A stretch of DNA of 64,000 nucleotides from Nocardioides alcanivorans (GTDB lineage Bacteria > Actinomycetota > Actinomycetes > Propionibacteriales > Nocardioidaceae). The stretch is taken from NCBI RefSeq assembly GCF_021555175.1, contig NZ_JAKGRW010000002.1, forward strand, positions 186,001 to 250,000, given 5' to 3'. The number at the start of each line of letters is the position of its first letter. Position 1 is the stretch's first letter. Below, one piece after another: positions 29,273 through 37,555 of the stretch. The notes under the pieces were generated by a model. That model searched no databases, was not told the DNA's origin, and saw only the letters and a program-made list of their open reading frames with translations. The translations under genes and the position numbers were made by a program.

Positions 29273-29390
29273 TAGGATGCTGGTCTGCCCCGACCACAGT
29301 CGGGGGCGGTCGGCAGACGTGTTGCACGTCTTCGGTCCGAGGCTGAAAACCTCCAGCGTCTCCCTCGCCCGGAAGCCTGGAGGTTTCTGC
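29273..29390 (+). promoter_or_regulatory. Structured 5' leader of MFS exporter with SD-sequestering hairpin
   Basis: Downstream of a -10-like TAGGAT (29273-29278) the leader folds into consecutive stems: GTCTGCC / GGCAGAC (29283-29289 with 29312-29318) enclosing CCGAC / GTCGG, then GACGTG-TTG-CACGTC (29316-29330). Last come perfect 10-bp arms AAACCTCCAG / CTGGAGGTTT (29347-29356 with 29377-29386) that bury the Shine-Dalgarno GGAGG just before the ATG. An ORF of 38 codons from ATG 29277 runs through it in frame with the transporter. Confidence 0.55.
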
Positions 29391-30833
29391 ATGTCTCGTG
29401 TGTCCAGCGTCAACGCCCGTTGGTGGGCCCTCGTCGTCCTGGGTCTGACCCAGCTCATGGTGGTGCTCGACTCCACCATCGTCGCCATCGCCCTGCCCTC
29501 CGCACAGGCTGATCTCGGCATGGCGGACAGCCAGCGCCAATGGCTCGTCACCGCCTACGCCCTGGCCTTCGCCTCCCTGCTGCTGCTCGGCGGTCGCGTC
29601 GCCGACTACTGGGGGCGCAAGCGCACCTTCATGGTCGGCATGCTCGGCTTCGGCGTCGCCTCGACGTGGGGAGGTCTCGCCCAGTCCAGCGGTGAGTTGA
29701 TCGCCGCCCGTGGTCTCCAAGGGCTCTTCGCAGCGATGCTTGCCCCCGCCGCTCTCGCGATGGTCACCGTGCTCTTCAGTCACGGCAAGGAGCGCAACGT
29801 CGCCTTCGCGATCTTCGGCGTCATCGCCGGCACGGGTGCTGCGTTCGGCCTCCTCCTCGGTGGCGTCCTCACCCAGTACGCAGACTGGCGCTGGTGCCTG
29901 TTGGTCAACGACTTCTTCGTCGTCGCCGGCCTGATCGGTGGCTGGCTGCTGCTCGACGAGTCACGCGCGGAGGGCAACAACAAGTACGACGTCTTCGGCA
30001 CCGTCACCATCGTGCTCGGGCTGGGCTCGCTCGTCTACGGGTTCGCGCGTGCCGAGCACGGCTGGGGAGAGACCGACACGGTCGGGTTCCTCGCGGTCGG
30101 CGCCGTGCTCCTGGCGATCTTCTTCTGGTCGCAGGCGCGCATCGCCAATCCGTTGCTGCCACTGCGTGTGGTGCTTCACCGCGTCCGTGCCGCCGCTTTC
30201 ATGATCCAAGGTGTCGTCGGCGTCGTGATGATGGGCGCAATGCTCTATCTGACCTTCCACTTCCAGATCGTGCTCGGCATGAGCCCGGTGAAGGCCGGTC
30301 TCGCCAACGTGGCCATGACCGTGGTCATCATGGGCACCGCTCCACTCGCCACCAAGGCCTTCAGCCACTTCGGTGCCCGCCCGGTGCTCGTCGCCGGTCC
30401 GGTCATCGGATCGGTCGGCCTCTTCTATCTCAGCGGCATCACGGCCGGCGGCAGTTATTGGACTGAGGTCCTGCCTGCCCTGGTCATTCTCGGCTGCGGC
30501 ATGTCGCTCATCTTCGTGCCCATGCAGAACCTCGCGCTCGCCGGCGTGGAACCGCACGACGCCGGTGTCGCCTCGGCCTTCGCCAACTCCTGCCTGCACA
30601 TCGGTGGCTCGATAGCGATCGCTGTCTTCACGGCGCTCTACACCAGCTCGATGGAGGACTCGCTGGCTTCGGGCAGCGCGCCGCTGACGGCCCTGGCCGA
30701 CGGTTACGGCACCACCTTCACCGCCGCCGGTGTCGTGATGCTGGTCGGTGCCGTGCTCGCGGGACTCTTGATCAACCAGAAGGGCGGAGCCCCCGCGGCC
30801 GACCAGGAGCAGGCGGTGCTCGCCGCCCACTGA
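29391..30833 (+). CDS. DHA2-type MFS multidrug exporter (14 helices)
   Basis: A 480-residue transporter with the DHA2 start MVVLDSTIVAIALPSAQADL (motif D1), motif A GGRVADYWGRKRTFM, and a motif C-like GVIAGTGAAFGLLLGGVL. It has about 14 helices, as in EmrB/QacA-type proton antiporters. ATG 29391 is chosen because it follows GGAGG. Expression is probably controlled at RNA level by the leader hairpin. Substrates unknown. Confidence 0.88.
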   Translation: MSRVSSVNARWWALVVLGLTQLMVVLDSTIVAIALPSAQADLGMADSQRQWLVTAYALAFASLLLLGGRVADYWGRKRTFMVGMLGFGVASTWGGLAQSSGELIAARGLQGLFAAMLAPAALAMVTVLFSHGKERNVAFAIFGVIAGTGAAFGLLLGGVLTQYADWRWCLLVNDFFVVAGLIGGWLLLDESRAEGNNKYDVFGTVTIVLGLGSLVYGFARAEHGWGETDTVGFLAVGAVLLAIFFWSQARIANPLLPLRVVLHRVRAAAFMIQGVVGVVMMGAMLYLTFHFQIVLGMSPVKAGLANVAMTVVIMGTAPLATKAFSHFGARPVLVAGPVIGSVGLFYLSGITAGGSYWTEVLPALVILGCGMSLIFVPMQNLALAGVEPHDAGVASAFANSCLHIGGSIAIAVFTALYTSSMEDSLASGSAPLTALADGYGTTFTAAGVVMLVGAVLAGLLINQKGGAPAADQEQAVLAAH

Positions 30834-30875
30834 GGTGGAGGTGGTCAGTCGCGTGTGACGGGGAGCCGTGCGGGG

Positions 30876-31550
30876 TCACGCGAAGCCAGCCACAGCCTGT
30901 CCGATCGTGTGTCCGCCGATGACCAGCAAGATCACTGTCATCACTGCCGAGTTGTGTGCGGTCAACCAGATGCGGAGCTCATCGAGGCCGCCACGCAGTC
31001 GATCCGCGGCGATCAGGTTTCCCACGGTGGGAACGGCCACCGAGCATGAGCTGATGACGACGAAGGCACCGACAGCCGCGAACGACTGGCCCGAGGTCAG
31101 GCCGCCTGACCCGATGATGACGCCCGCCGTGAGGCAGAGGGTCAGGTTCTTCGGGTTCGCCACGACAAGCGCCACGCCGAGGCCGCATGCCTTTCCCGCG
31201 GTCATGGTGTCGATTGCCGCCATCCACTTCGGCAAGGTGGCGTCGGCTCCCGGTCGTGGCCGCCGACGCCACTGCGCCAGCGCCAGGCACAGAGCCACGA
31301 CACCGAGCAGAAGTTTCAAGGTGGAGGCGAGCGTGGTCGGGTCAGAGCTGGTTGAGCTGTCGACCGGGTCCACCAGCAGTGCGACGGCCAGCACCAGCAG
31401 GGCAATGCCGACACCCCAACCCAGGAGGAAGGCCACGGACGCCGCTCGTCCGCGCGGTGTCAGCAGCATCAAGATGACAGCGATGATGGGAAGCGGTGAG
31501 ATGGCCACGCCGAGGGCGACGGGCAGCAGCGAACCGACGACATCACCCAT
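30876..31550 (-). CDS. GAP family membrane protein (LysE-superfamily, Sap-like)
   Basis: A 224-residue protein with about six hydrophobic segments, starting GDVVGSLLPVALGVAISPLP, typical of the mycobacterial GAP/Sap proteins thought to move glycolipids or peptidolipids. ANPKNLTLCLTAGVIIGSGG is the LysE-superfamily repeat. The start at 31550 follows GGAGGAGC. It is divergent from a SulP gene and shares with it the dyad at 31631-31647, from which a TACGCT -10 element lies 22 nt on the minus side. Confidence 0.82.
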   Translation of the reverse strand: MGDVVGSLLPVALGVAISPLPIIAVILMLLTPRGRAASVAFLLGWGVGIALLVLAVALLVDPVDSSTSSDPTTLASTLKLLLGVVALCLALAQWRRRPRPGADATLPKWMAAIDTMTAGKACGLGVALVVANPKNLTLCLTAGVIIGSGGLTSGQSFAAVGAFVVISSCSVAVPTVGNLIAADRLRGGLDELRIWLTAHNSAVMTVILLVIGGHTIGQAVAGFA

Positions 31551-31602
31551 GCTGGTGCTCCTCCCGACCGGCCGCGGGGTGCCGCCCGCGCGAGCTGAGC
31601 CG

Positions 31603-31675
31603 AGCGTAGGACGAGGGGAGACGGTCAACCTCACCCCTTACGGGGGACCACGGCCGGGCGTGGTTTGCCTAGCGT
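31603..31675. promoter_or_regulatory. Bidirectional LuxR-box promoter, GAP gene (-) and SulP gene (+)
   Basis: The dyad TCACC-CCTTAC-GGGGGA (31631-31647) has -10-like hexamers at exactly 22 nt on both sides: TAGCGT at 31670-31675 on the plus strand, and TACGCT (31608-31603) on the minus strand, where the site reads TCCCC-CGTAAG-GGGTGA. No good -35 box is seen, as expected for an activator-dependent promoter. Two divergent transcripts from one site is the strongest internal support for this architecture. Confidence 0.7.
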
Positions 31676-31714
31676 GACGGCGAGACCTGTCCGGGTCGAC
31701 CTTGCAGGGAGCTG

Positions 31715-33490
31715 ATGCCCGTGTCGCGCATACTCGCGCCCTCCTTCGCGGGATTCCGGACCGCCTGGATCCGGCCGGATGTCGTCGCCGGCTTGACCGT
31801 GTGGGCGGTTCTGGTGCCTGAGTCGCTCGCCTACGCGACGATTGCCGGGGTGCCGCCGGTTGTCGGGCTCTACGCGGCTGTGCCCGCATTGGTTTGCTAC
31901 GCACTGATCGGCTCCTCCAAGCACCTGGTCGTCGCACCGATGTCGGCAACTGCCGCACTGTCGGCCGGTGTCATCGCGACCGTCGCGCCTTCGGCGGACG
32001 TCGGGACCTACGTCGCGCTCTCCACCGCACTTGCGCTGGCCACCGGCCTGGTGGCGCTCGCGGCAGGGGCGCTGAGGCTGGGCTTCCTTGCGTCGTTCAT
32101 CAGCGAGCCGGTCCTGAAGGGCTTCATCATCGGCCTGGCATTGACGATCATGATCGGCCAGCTTCCGAATCTCTTCGGCGTCGAGAAGGGCTCGGGCAAC
32201 TTCTTCGAGAAGGCTTGGGATCTGGTCCAGCACCTGGGCCAGACCGAGCCGCTCGCCATCACGGTGGGAGGCCTCAGCCTTGCCGCGCTCCTGGTGGTGC
32301 GTCGCTTCCTGCCCCTGGTTCCCGGATCCCTGGTGGTGGCCTTGGTGAGCATCGGTGCAGTGGTACTGCTCGACCTGGACGACCGTGGCCTTGAGATCGT
32401 CGGCAACATCGACTCTGGTCTGCCTGATCTCGGGCTCCCCGGGGTCGGAGGGTCGGAGTTCGTCGCGCTCCTCGGAGCTTCGGTCGGGGTGATGCTGGTC
32501 GGCTTCGCCGAAGGTCTCGGTGCCGCAAAGACCTATGCCGCCCGCTCTGGTTACGACATCGACGCGAATCGGGAGCTGATGGGACTCGGTGCCGCGAACA
32601 TCGGCGCCGGGCTGACTTCTGGAATGGTCGTCAACGGCAGCCTGTCGAAGACCGCCGTCAATGGTTCCGCCGGGGCACGTTCGCAGCTCTCCACGGTGGT
32701 GGCCGCGGCCCTGACCCTGGTCACGATCCTCTTCCTCACCGGCCTCTTCGAGAAGCTGCCGGAAGCAACCCTCGGCGCCATCGTGATCGCAGCGGTGATC
32801 GAACTCGTGGATCTTCCGTCGCTTCGCCGGCTGTGGCGTGTGCAGACCGGTCGTTTGGCGACGCTGTACCCGGTCACGGCGCGCTCCGACTTCGTGGGAG
32901 CGCTCGCGGCGCTCCTCGGCGTCCTTGTCTTCGAGACGTTGCCCGGCCTCGCCATTGGCATCGCGGTCTCCTTGGTGCTTCTGATCGCCAGGACATCTCG
33001 CCCCCACACGGCGCGGCTGGTTCCCGTCGGCACCGTCGGCCAACGGGTGTGGGTGGACAGTGCCAGGCACAGCGAGGAGGAGATGCCCCCGCAGGTGCTC
33101 GTGGTCCGGGTGGAGGCGCCCCTCGTCTATGCGAACGCGGACTACGTGCGCTCCGCAATTCGAGAGATGGCCGCCTCGGTGCCGGACCTGCGGCTAGTGG
33201 TCATGGACGGTGCGACGACGCCCTCCGTGGACGTGACGGCGGCAGGCATGCTCGATCAACTCAGCGTCGATCTTCAGCGCATGGGCGCGGATCTGGTCCT
33301 GGCAGGAAACATCGGCCAAGTGCGGGATGTCCTGGCGGAGGCAGGCGAGACAGATGGGATCCGGATCTTCTCGAGCATCGAGCGGGCGCTGGCGTCCCTC
33401 GAGCAGGGTTCACCGGGAACGGGGAGGCCAGCGGCACTCCGGACGGGGAAGTCTGATGACGGTTTCCTTCGGACTCATCCCAATGACTAG
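31715..33490 (+). CDS. SulP family anion transporter with STAS domain (first of three)
   Basis: A 591-residue inner membrane transporter. The SulP core covers about residues 15-430 with ESLAYATIAGVPPVVGLYA (the family signature), LASFISEPVLKGFIIGLALT and NGSLSKTAVNGSAGARSQLS. A C-terminal STAS domain (about 460-560, VDVTAAGMLDQLSVDLQRMG) follows. SulP proteins carry sulfate, bicarbonate or other anions with H+ or Na+; this one's substrate is unknown. It is first in an operon with a DUF1269 gene 11 nt downstream and is driven from the bidirectional dyad promoter. Confidence 0.9.
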   Translation: MPVSRILAPSFAGFRTAWIRPDVVAGLTVWAVLVPESLAYATIAGVPPVVGLYAAVPALVCYALIGSSKHLVVAPMSATAALSAGVIATVAPSADVGTYVALSTALALATGLVALAAGALRLGFLASFISEPVLKGFIIGLALTIMIGQLPNLFGVEKGSGNFFEKAWDLVQHLGQTEPLAITVGGLSLAALLVVRRFLPLVPGSLVVALVSIGAVVLLDLDDRGLEIVGNIDSGLPDLGLPGVGGSEFVALLGASVGVMLVGFAEGLGAAKTYAARSGYDIDANRELMGLGAANIGAGLTSGMVVNGSLSKTAVNGSAGARSQLSTVVAAALTLVTILFLTGLFEKLPEATLGAIVIAAVIELVDLPSLRRLWRVQTGRLATLYPVTARSDFVGALAALLGVLVFETLPGLAIGIAVSLVLLIARTSRPHTARLVPVGTVGQRVWVDSARHSEEEMPPQVLVVRVEAPLVYANADYVRSAIREMAASVPDLRLVVMDGATTPSVDVTAAGMLDQLSVDLQRMGADLVLAGNIGQVRDVLAEAGETDGIRIFSSIERALASLEQGSPGTGRPAALRTGKSDDGFLRTHPND

Positions 33491-33501
33491 AGGAGCGCAC
33501 C

Positions 33502-33999
33502 ATGGCACAGGCAACCTTGACGGTTTGGAAGTTCGGCACGGCAGGAGGCGCCGCTGATGCTTCCGAGAAGTTGGAGCAGCTCGCCAAGCAGGGGCTGATC
33601 ACCGTCCACGACGCCGCACGGGTGTCGTGGGAGGAAGGCAAGAAGAAGCCCAAGACGCGCCAGCTCAGCTCCATGACGGGCGCCGGCGCCCTCGGAGGCA
33701 CCTTCTGGGGCATGCTGTTCGGCCTGATCTTCTTCGTCCCGCTCCTCGGTGCTGCACTCGGTGCGGCGACAGGTGCCCTCGCTGGATCGCTCACCGACGT
33801 CGGCATCGACGACTCCTTCATCAACAAGGTCCGCGACCAGATCACGCCTGGGACCTCCGCGCTCTTCGTGATGTCCTCCGATGCGGTGGTCGACAAGGTT
33901 CGGGACGCGTTCGCCGGACACGAGCCGGAGGACCTGATCTTCACCAACCTCAGCGACGACCAGGAGGCCGCGCTGCGTCACGTGTTCGCCGAGGAGTGA
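33502..33999 (+). CDS. DUF1269 domain-containing membrane protein
   Basis: A 165-residue protein with the DUF1269 layout: a soluble alpha/beta start (LTVWKFGTAGGAADASEKLE), a Gly-rich hydrophobic hairpin (GALGGTFWGMLFGLIFFVPL and GAALGAATGALAGSLTD), then DSFINKVRDQITPGTSALFV and a C-terminal alpha/beta part. The Gly-rich pair resembles a glycine-zipper membrane element. Function unknown. It is co-transcribed with the SulP gene (11-nt gap, GAGGAG SD). Confidence 0.85.
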   Translation: MAQATLTVWKFGTAGGAADASEKLEQLAKQGLITVHDAARVSWEEGKKKPKTRQLSSMTGAGALGGTFWGMLFGLIFFVPLLGAALGAATGALAGSLTDVGIDDSFINKVRDQITPGTSALFVMSSDAVVDKVRDAFAGHEPEDLIFTNLSDDQEAALRHVFAEE

Positions 34000-34047
34000 G
34001 GACGGGCACCGGTGTGAAGGACCGGTGACGTGGGCCAGACCCCCGGT

Positions 34048-34065
34048 GGCTACTTGCCAGTAGCC
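34048..34065 (+). terminator. Hairpin between DUF1269 gene and LuxR regulator 1
   Basis: GGCTACT-TGCC-AGTAGCC (7-bp arms), preceded by a second hairpin CACCGGT / ACCGGTG at 34007-34027. No U tract. It probably separates the SulP operon from the next promoter, whose dyad starts 5 nt downstream. Confidence 0.4.
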
Positions 34066-34069
34066 CGCC

Positions 34070-34114
34070 TCACCTGCCACGGGTGAGGCGAGGGGGCGTC
34101 CTGCTCCCTAGCCT
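34070..34114 (+). promoter_or_regulatory. LuxR-box promoter of LuxR regulator 1
   Basis: Dyad TCACC-TGCCAC-GGGTGA (34070-34086; outer bases extend the arms to CCTCACC/GGGTGAGG) and -10-like TAGCCT (34109-34114) exactly 22 nt downstream. Same site and spacing as at 31631. Confidence 0.65.
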
Positions 34115-34164
34115 CCGTTGTACGGTCAAAACACACGGAGGCTTCAGATGAGCGCCACCTGCAC

Positions 34165-36860
34165 GTGCGTTTCCCCTCGGCCCTCGGTCCCGAGGGCAAC
34201 CAGGCCCGATCGGCTCACTCGACGGCGTCGCCCGTTCGCCGGGAGGCGGAATGGTCAAGGGCGGCGATCGCCGTGAGGATCGGCACGACCTTCTCGGGGA
34301 CTCCGCGCCTGCCACGGACCTATGTGCCGCGGCCCCGGCTCTGGAATCAACTGGAACGGACCGCGGAGCAGGCCGTCACGGTCGTCGTGGCCCCTTCCGG
34401 TGCTGGCAAGACGCTGGGTGTGGCCGGCTGGCTCGGCCAGCGGGAACCTACGCGGCACCACTGGGTCGACGCTGCCTCCTCGGGCGGCGCGCGGGAGTTC
34501 GTCGAGGCAACGGCCGCGCCCGACGCGGGAGGAGTCCCCCCGTACGTCGTGGTGGATGACGCGCACCTGCTCTCGGCAGAGGCGCTCCGTCACCTCGACG
34601 ATCGGCTCAACAACGCCCCCGAGACCCTCAGGTTGCTCCTGATCAGCAGGTGGGACCTGCCGCTGACGCGACTGGTCCCAGAGCTGCTCGGCCACTACAC
34701 GAGCCTCCGGGGGACGTACTGCGGATGGACGAGGAGGAGACGAAGGCGTTGGTGATCGCCCACCTCCCGACCGCGACTCCGGAGGTGGTCGAGGCAGTGA
34801 GCTCCTACGCACAGGGTTGGTGCGCTCCCGCCGTACTCACCACCCGCGTCCTGGCCGCCGCGCCGCCGAACGCCATGGCCGTACGGCGTTATGCGCGTGC
34901 TGACGGGCGGGTTGCGGACCAAGTGGTCAGTGAGGTGTTCTCGACCTTGCATCCGGAGGAGCGTCATCTTCTCCTCTGCCTCGCGGCCGAGGAGACGGTG
35001 AGCGTGGCCACTGCCGCCCACCTCTCGCACGACTCGGCGGCCGGGGAGATCCTGGCGCGGCTGGAGATCACCGGCCTGCTCGTCATGCGCACGAACGAGA
35101 CCGTCGACGACGCCGAGAGCGAGGGGGCGACCCGGTTCCGGATCCACCCGTTGTTGAAGGAAGTGGTGCGACGCCGGCTCCTCCGCGGTGGAGTCGACGT
35201 GGCGCGCGCTCGGGCGACTGTGGCGAGAGCGGTTCGCATCGACATCGCCCGCGGCGACGGGGCACGTGCGTTCGAGAGACTCGTCGCGGTCAACGAGGCC
35301 GAGCAGGCAGCGGAGTTGTTGGCGGTCGAGGGAGTCGCGATGGTGATGCGTGGAGAAGGGCCGCAGATCGCGACCTTCGTCCGCCAGCATCCTGAGCTGG
35401 TCCAGGATCGCCCGGCGACCTGGTTCCCGGTCGCCCTCGAGCGCTGGCTCGACGACGACTTCGAGGGTGCCCTGGTGTGGATGGACCTCATGGATCACGA
35501 AGACGAGGATTCAGCACCGCAAGTGGGCTCGCTCGCCCGTGCCTGCGTGCGTTTGATGAGGGCGCGTCTCGGTCTCGAGTCATCGAGCGCCGCCATCGAC
35601 CGTGGGAGCCACGTCCTCGGTGCGGCCGACCATGTTCATGACGCCGCTGTCCCGCAGTTGCTCATCGAGTTGGGCAGCACCCAGAACTGGACCGGCGACC
35701 TGTCCGGTGCCAGCGCCCATCTGTCCAGGGCCGTCGAGTGGAGTCGACAACGCGGTCACCTGGCTGCCGCGGCGTCAGCGACTTCTCATCTCGCGCTCAC
35801 CCAACTGATGGCCGGACGGGAACGGGCCGCGCACCAGGTGGCGACAGAGGCACTGCGACTGCTCGACGCCACGTCGGGGACGCAGCCGCACTTCGTGGAT
35901 GCCCGGGCGTCGTTGGTGCTGATGTTGAGCGAGATGGCCGGTCTCACTCCACCGATGCGTGCTTCCGGCTCGCGAACGACGGTGCCTGAGTTGCCGGCTT
36001 CGGATCCGTGTGGTCGATTCTGGGCCTGGCTGGCCAGCGCTCGCATCGCGCTCGTGAACGGATCGCCAGCAGACGCGGAGCGGGTCCTGACGACACCGCT
36101 CGCCGGGCCACTGCCGGAAGCAAGTCTTCCCGATCACCTCTTCGCGGAGGTCATGGTCGAGCACGCCCTACTAGCGGCTCTGGCCTCGGACCGAGACACT
36201 CTTCGACACGTCGAGATGCGCCTCCTCACGCGGCATCGCGAGGCAGAGGCGTCGCTGGCGCGTGGGCTGTCCAGCGACCTCGCCGGGGACCGCGTAGGAG
36301 CGACCGAGGCATTCGGCCTCGCTGCGGACGCAGAGGATCCGGTTCACCCTTCGGTCCGAGTCTTCGGACTCGTCTGCCAGGCCCAGCTCCTGGACGCCGA
36401 CGGAAAACACGATGCTGCTCTGGATCGACTGGCCGAGGCGGTGCGGGCGACGGAGGTTCGCGGCAGCGCCGTCCCCTTCCGCGGCTGGATCCGGCAGGGA
36501 AGCCCGGTCGGTTTCCTCCTGAGGCGGCTCGCTCAGCGCGGCAGGCGAAACGGGTGGCTCGACGAACTCACCTCGGCCATCGCGGGCAGCCCGGACGCAT
36601 CAGCCCACTACGCGCCGACGACGGCCACGCCACGAGAGCGGTCCGCAGGCACTGCGCTGCTGGTGCAGCCCTCGCTCAGCCCACGTGAGCGCGACGTCCT
36701 CAACCAGTTGGCTCGTGGCGCGACCTACTCCGACATCGCCGCCAACCTCTTCGTCTCCGAGAACACGGTGAAGACCCATGTCTCCAGCCTCTACGGCAAG
36801 CTCGCGGTCTCCAGACGTAGTGATGCCCTCGCCGTGGCCAGGACGATGGACCTGCTCTGA
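34165..36860 (+). CDS. MalT-like LuxR transcriptional regulator 1, one apparent frameshift
   Basis: About 898 residues. The N-terminal STAND/MalT ATPase carries Walker A VVVAPSGAGKTLGVAGWL and Walker B-like YVVVDDAHLLSAEAL. A long helical TPR-like middle follows, then a C-terminal LuxR HTH (LSPRERDVLNQLARGATYSD, then SENTVKTHVSSLYGKLAVSR). The two parts lie in different frames; one extra G in GGGGG at 34709-34713 gives LRGDVLRMDEEE. The start is uncertain: GTG 34165, or ATG 34148 with another single-base loss. STAND regulators act when an inducer frees the ATPase to oligomerise. Preceded by its own dyad promoter, it is probably autoregulated. Confidence 0.82.
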
Positions 36861-36874
36861 ACGGCCGATGCGGA

Positions 36875-36919
36875 CCACCTGATTCGGGCGATGTCCAAGC
36901 CACTGGCCGGCCTCAGCAT
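36875..36919 (+). promoter_or_regulatory. LuxR-box promoter of HdeD-SulP operon
   Basis: Dyad CCACC-TGATTC-GGGCGA (36875-36891, one mismatch in each half) and -10-like CAGCAT (36914-36919) 22 nt downstream. The predicted transcript starts about 30 nt before the HdeD-like gene. Confidence 0.5.
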
Positions 36920-36955
36920 GGCTGTGTCACTGTCGAGCGCTAGGAGGCTGCGGGC

Positions 36956-37555
36956 ATGTCGGATGCTGTCGGCGAGGATACGCAGTGGGAGAGCGCCGTT
37001 CGGTGGATGCGTTTCGCCGATCACTGGGGGCTCGTCCTCACCTACGGTCTGGTGACCTTGGGGCTCGGAGTCGTCCTGGCAGTTTGGCCGGGTGAGACGT
37101 TACGTGTGTGCGGCGTCATCATCGCGATTCAGCTGATCCTCACCGCGGTGATGCGCGTCGTGCTGGCGATTGCACCCGGCAGGCTGCCCAGTGGTGACCG
37201 AGTGCTGCTTGCCCTGACAGGTGCCCTCGCCATGATCGTTGGGCTCCTGTGCCTGCGCGCCCCGTTGCAGACCCTGCTCGCGCTCAGCATCATCCTCGGT
37301 GCTTGGTGGCTGATCTCGGGGATCGTGGACATCGTCAGGATTGCTGCCGCCCCCAAGGCTGCCCACCGTGGCCTGGGGTTGGCGATGGCCCTGATCAGCT
37401 CCCTCATGGGAGGCTTCCTCCTGGTCAATCCTGAGCTGTCGTTGAAGGTCATGGTCGGTGTGCTGTGCCTGTGGTTGATCGCCGTCGGGATCCTCGCGTC
37501 TGCCGAGGCCCTGAGGATGCGGGCGCAGCAGCGCATGAGCGATCCGAGTCCGTGA
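36956..37555 (+). CDS. HdeD family membrane protein (DUF308)
   Basis: A 199-residue, six-helix membrane protein with the internal duplication of HdeD (VLTYGLVTLGLGVVLAVWPG, GAWWLISGIVDIVRIAAAP, SLMGGFLLVNPELSLKVMVG). E. coli HdeD is linked to acid resistance at high cell density; the mechanism is unknown. Its stop codon overlaps the GTG of the following SulP gene, so the two are coupled. This pairing of an acid-stress membrane protein with an anion transporter hints at pH or bicarbonate homeostasis. Confidence 0.85.
   Translation: MSDAVGEDTQWESAVRWMRFADHWGLVLTYGLVTLGLGVVLAVWPGETLRVCGVIIAIQLILTAVMRVVLAIAPGRLPSGDRVLLALTGALAMIVGLLCLRAPLQTLLALSIILGAWWLISGIVDIVRIAAAPKAAHRGLGLAMALISSLMGGFLLVNPELSLKVMVGVLCLWLIAVGILASAEALRMRAQQRMSDPSP

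Noticed and set aside
29233..29278. A LuxR-type dyad upstream of the MFS exporter
   Set aside because: TCACC and AGGTGC halves are present near a TAGGAT hexamer, but the spacing is one base longer than in the eleven sites and the second half is poor. It also lies outside the block.
34148..34164. ATG 34148 as start of LuxR regulator 1
   Set aside because: It is in a different frame from the ATPase domain. It could be right if one more base is missing, so the start is left uncertain and GTG 34165 is used.
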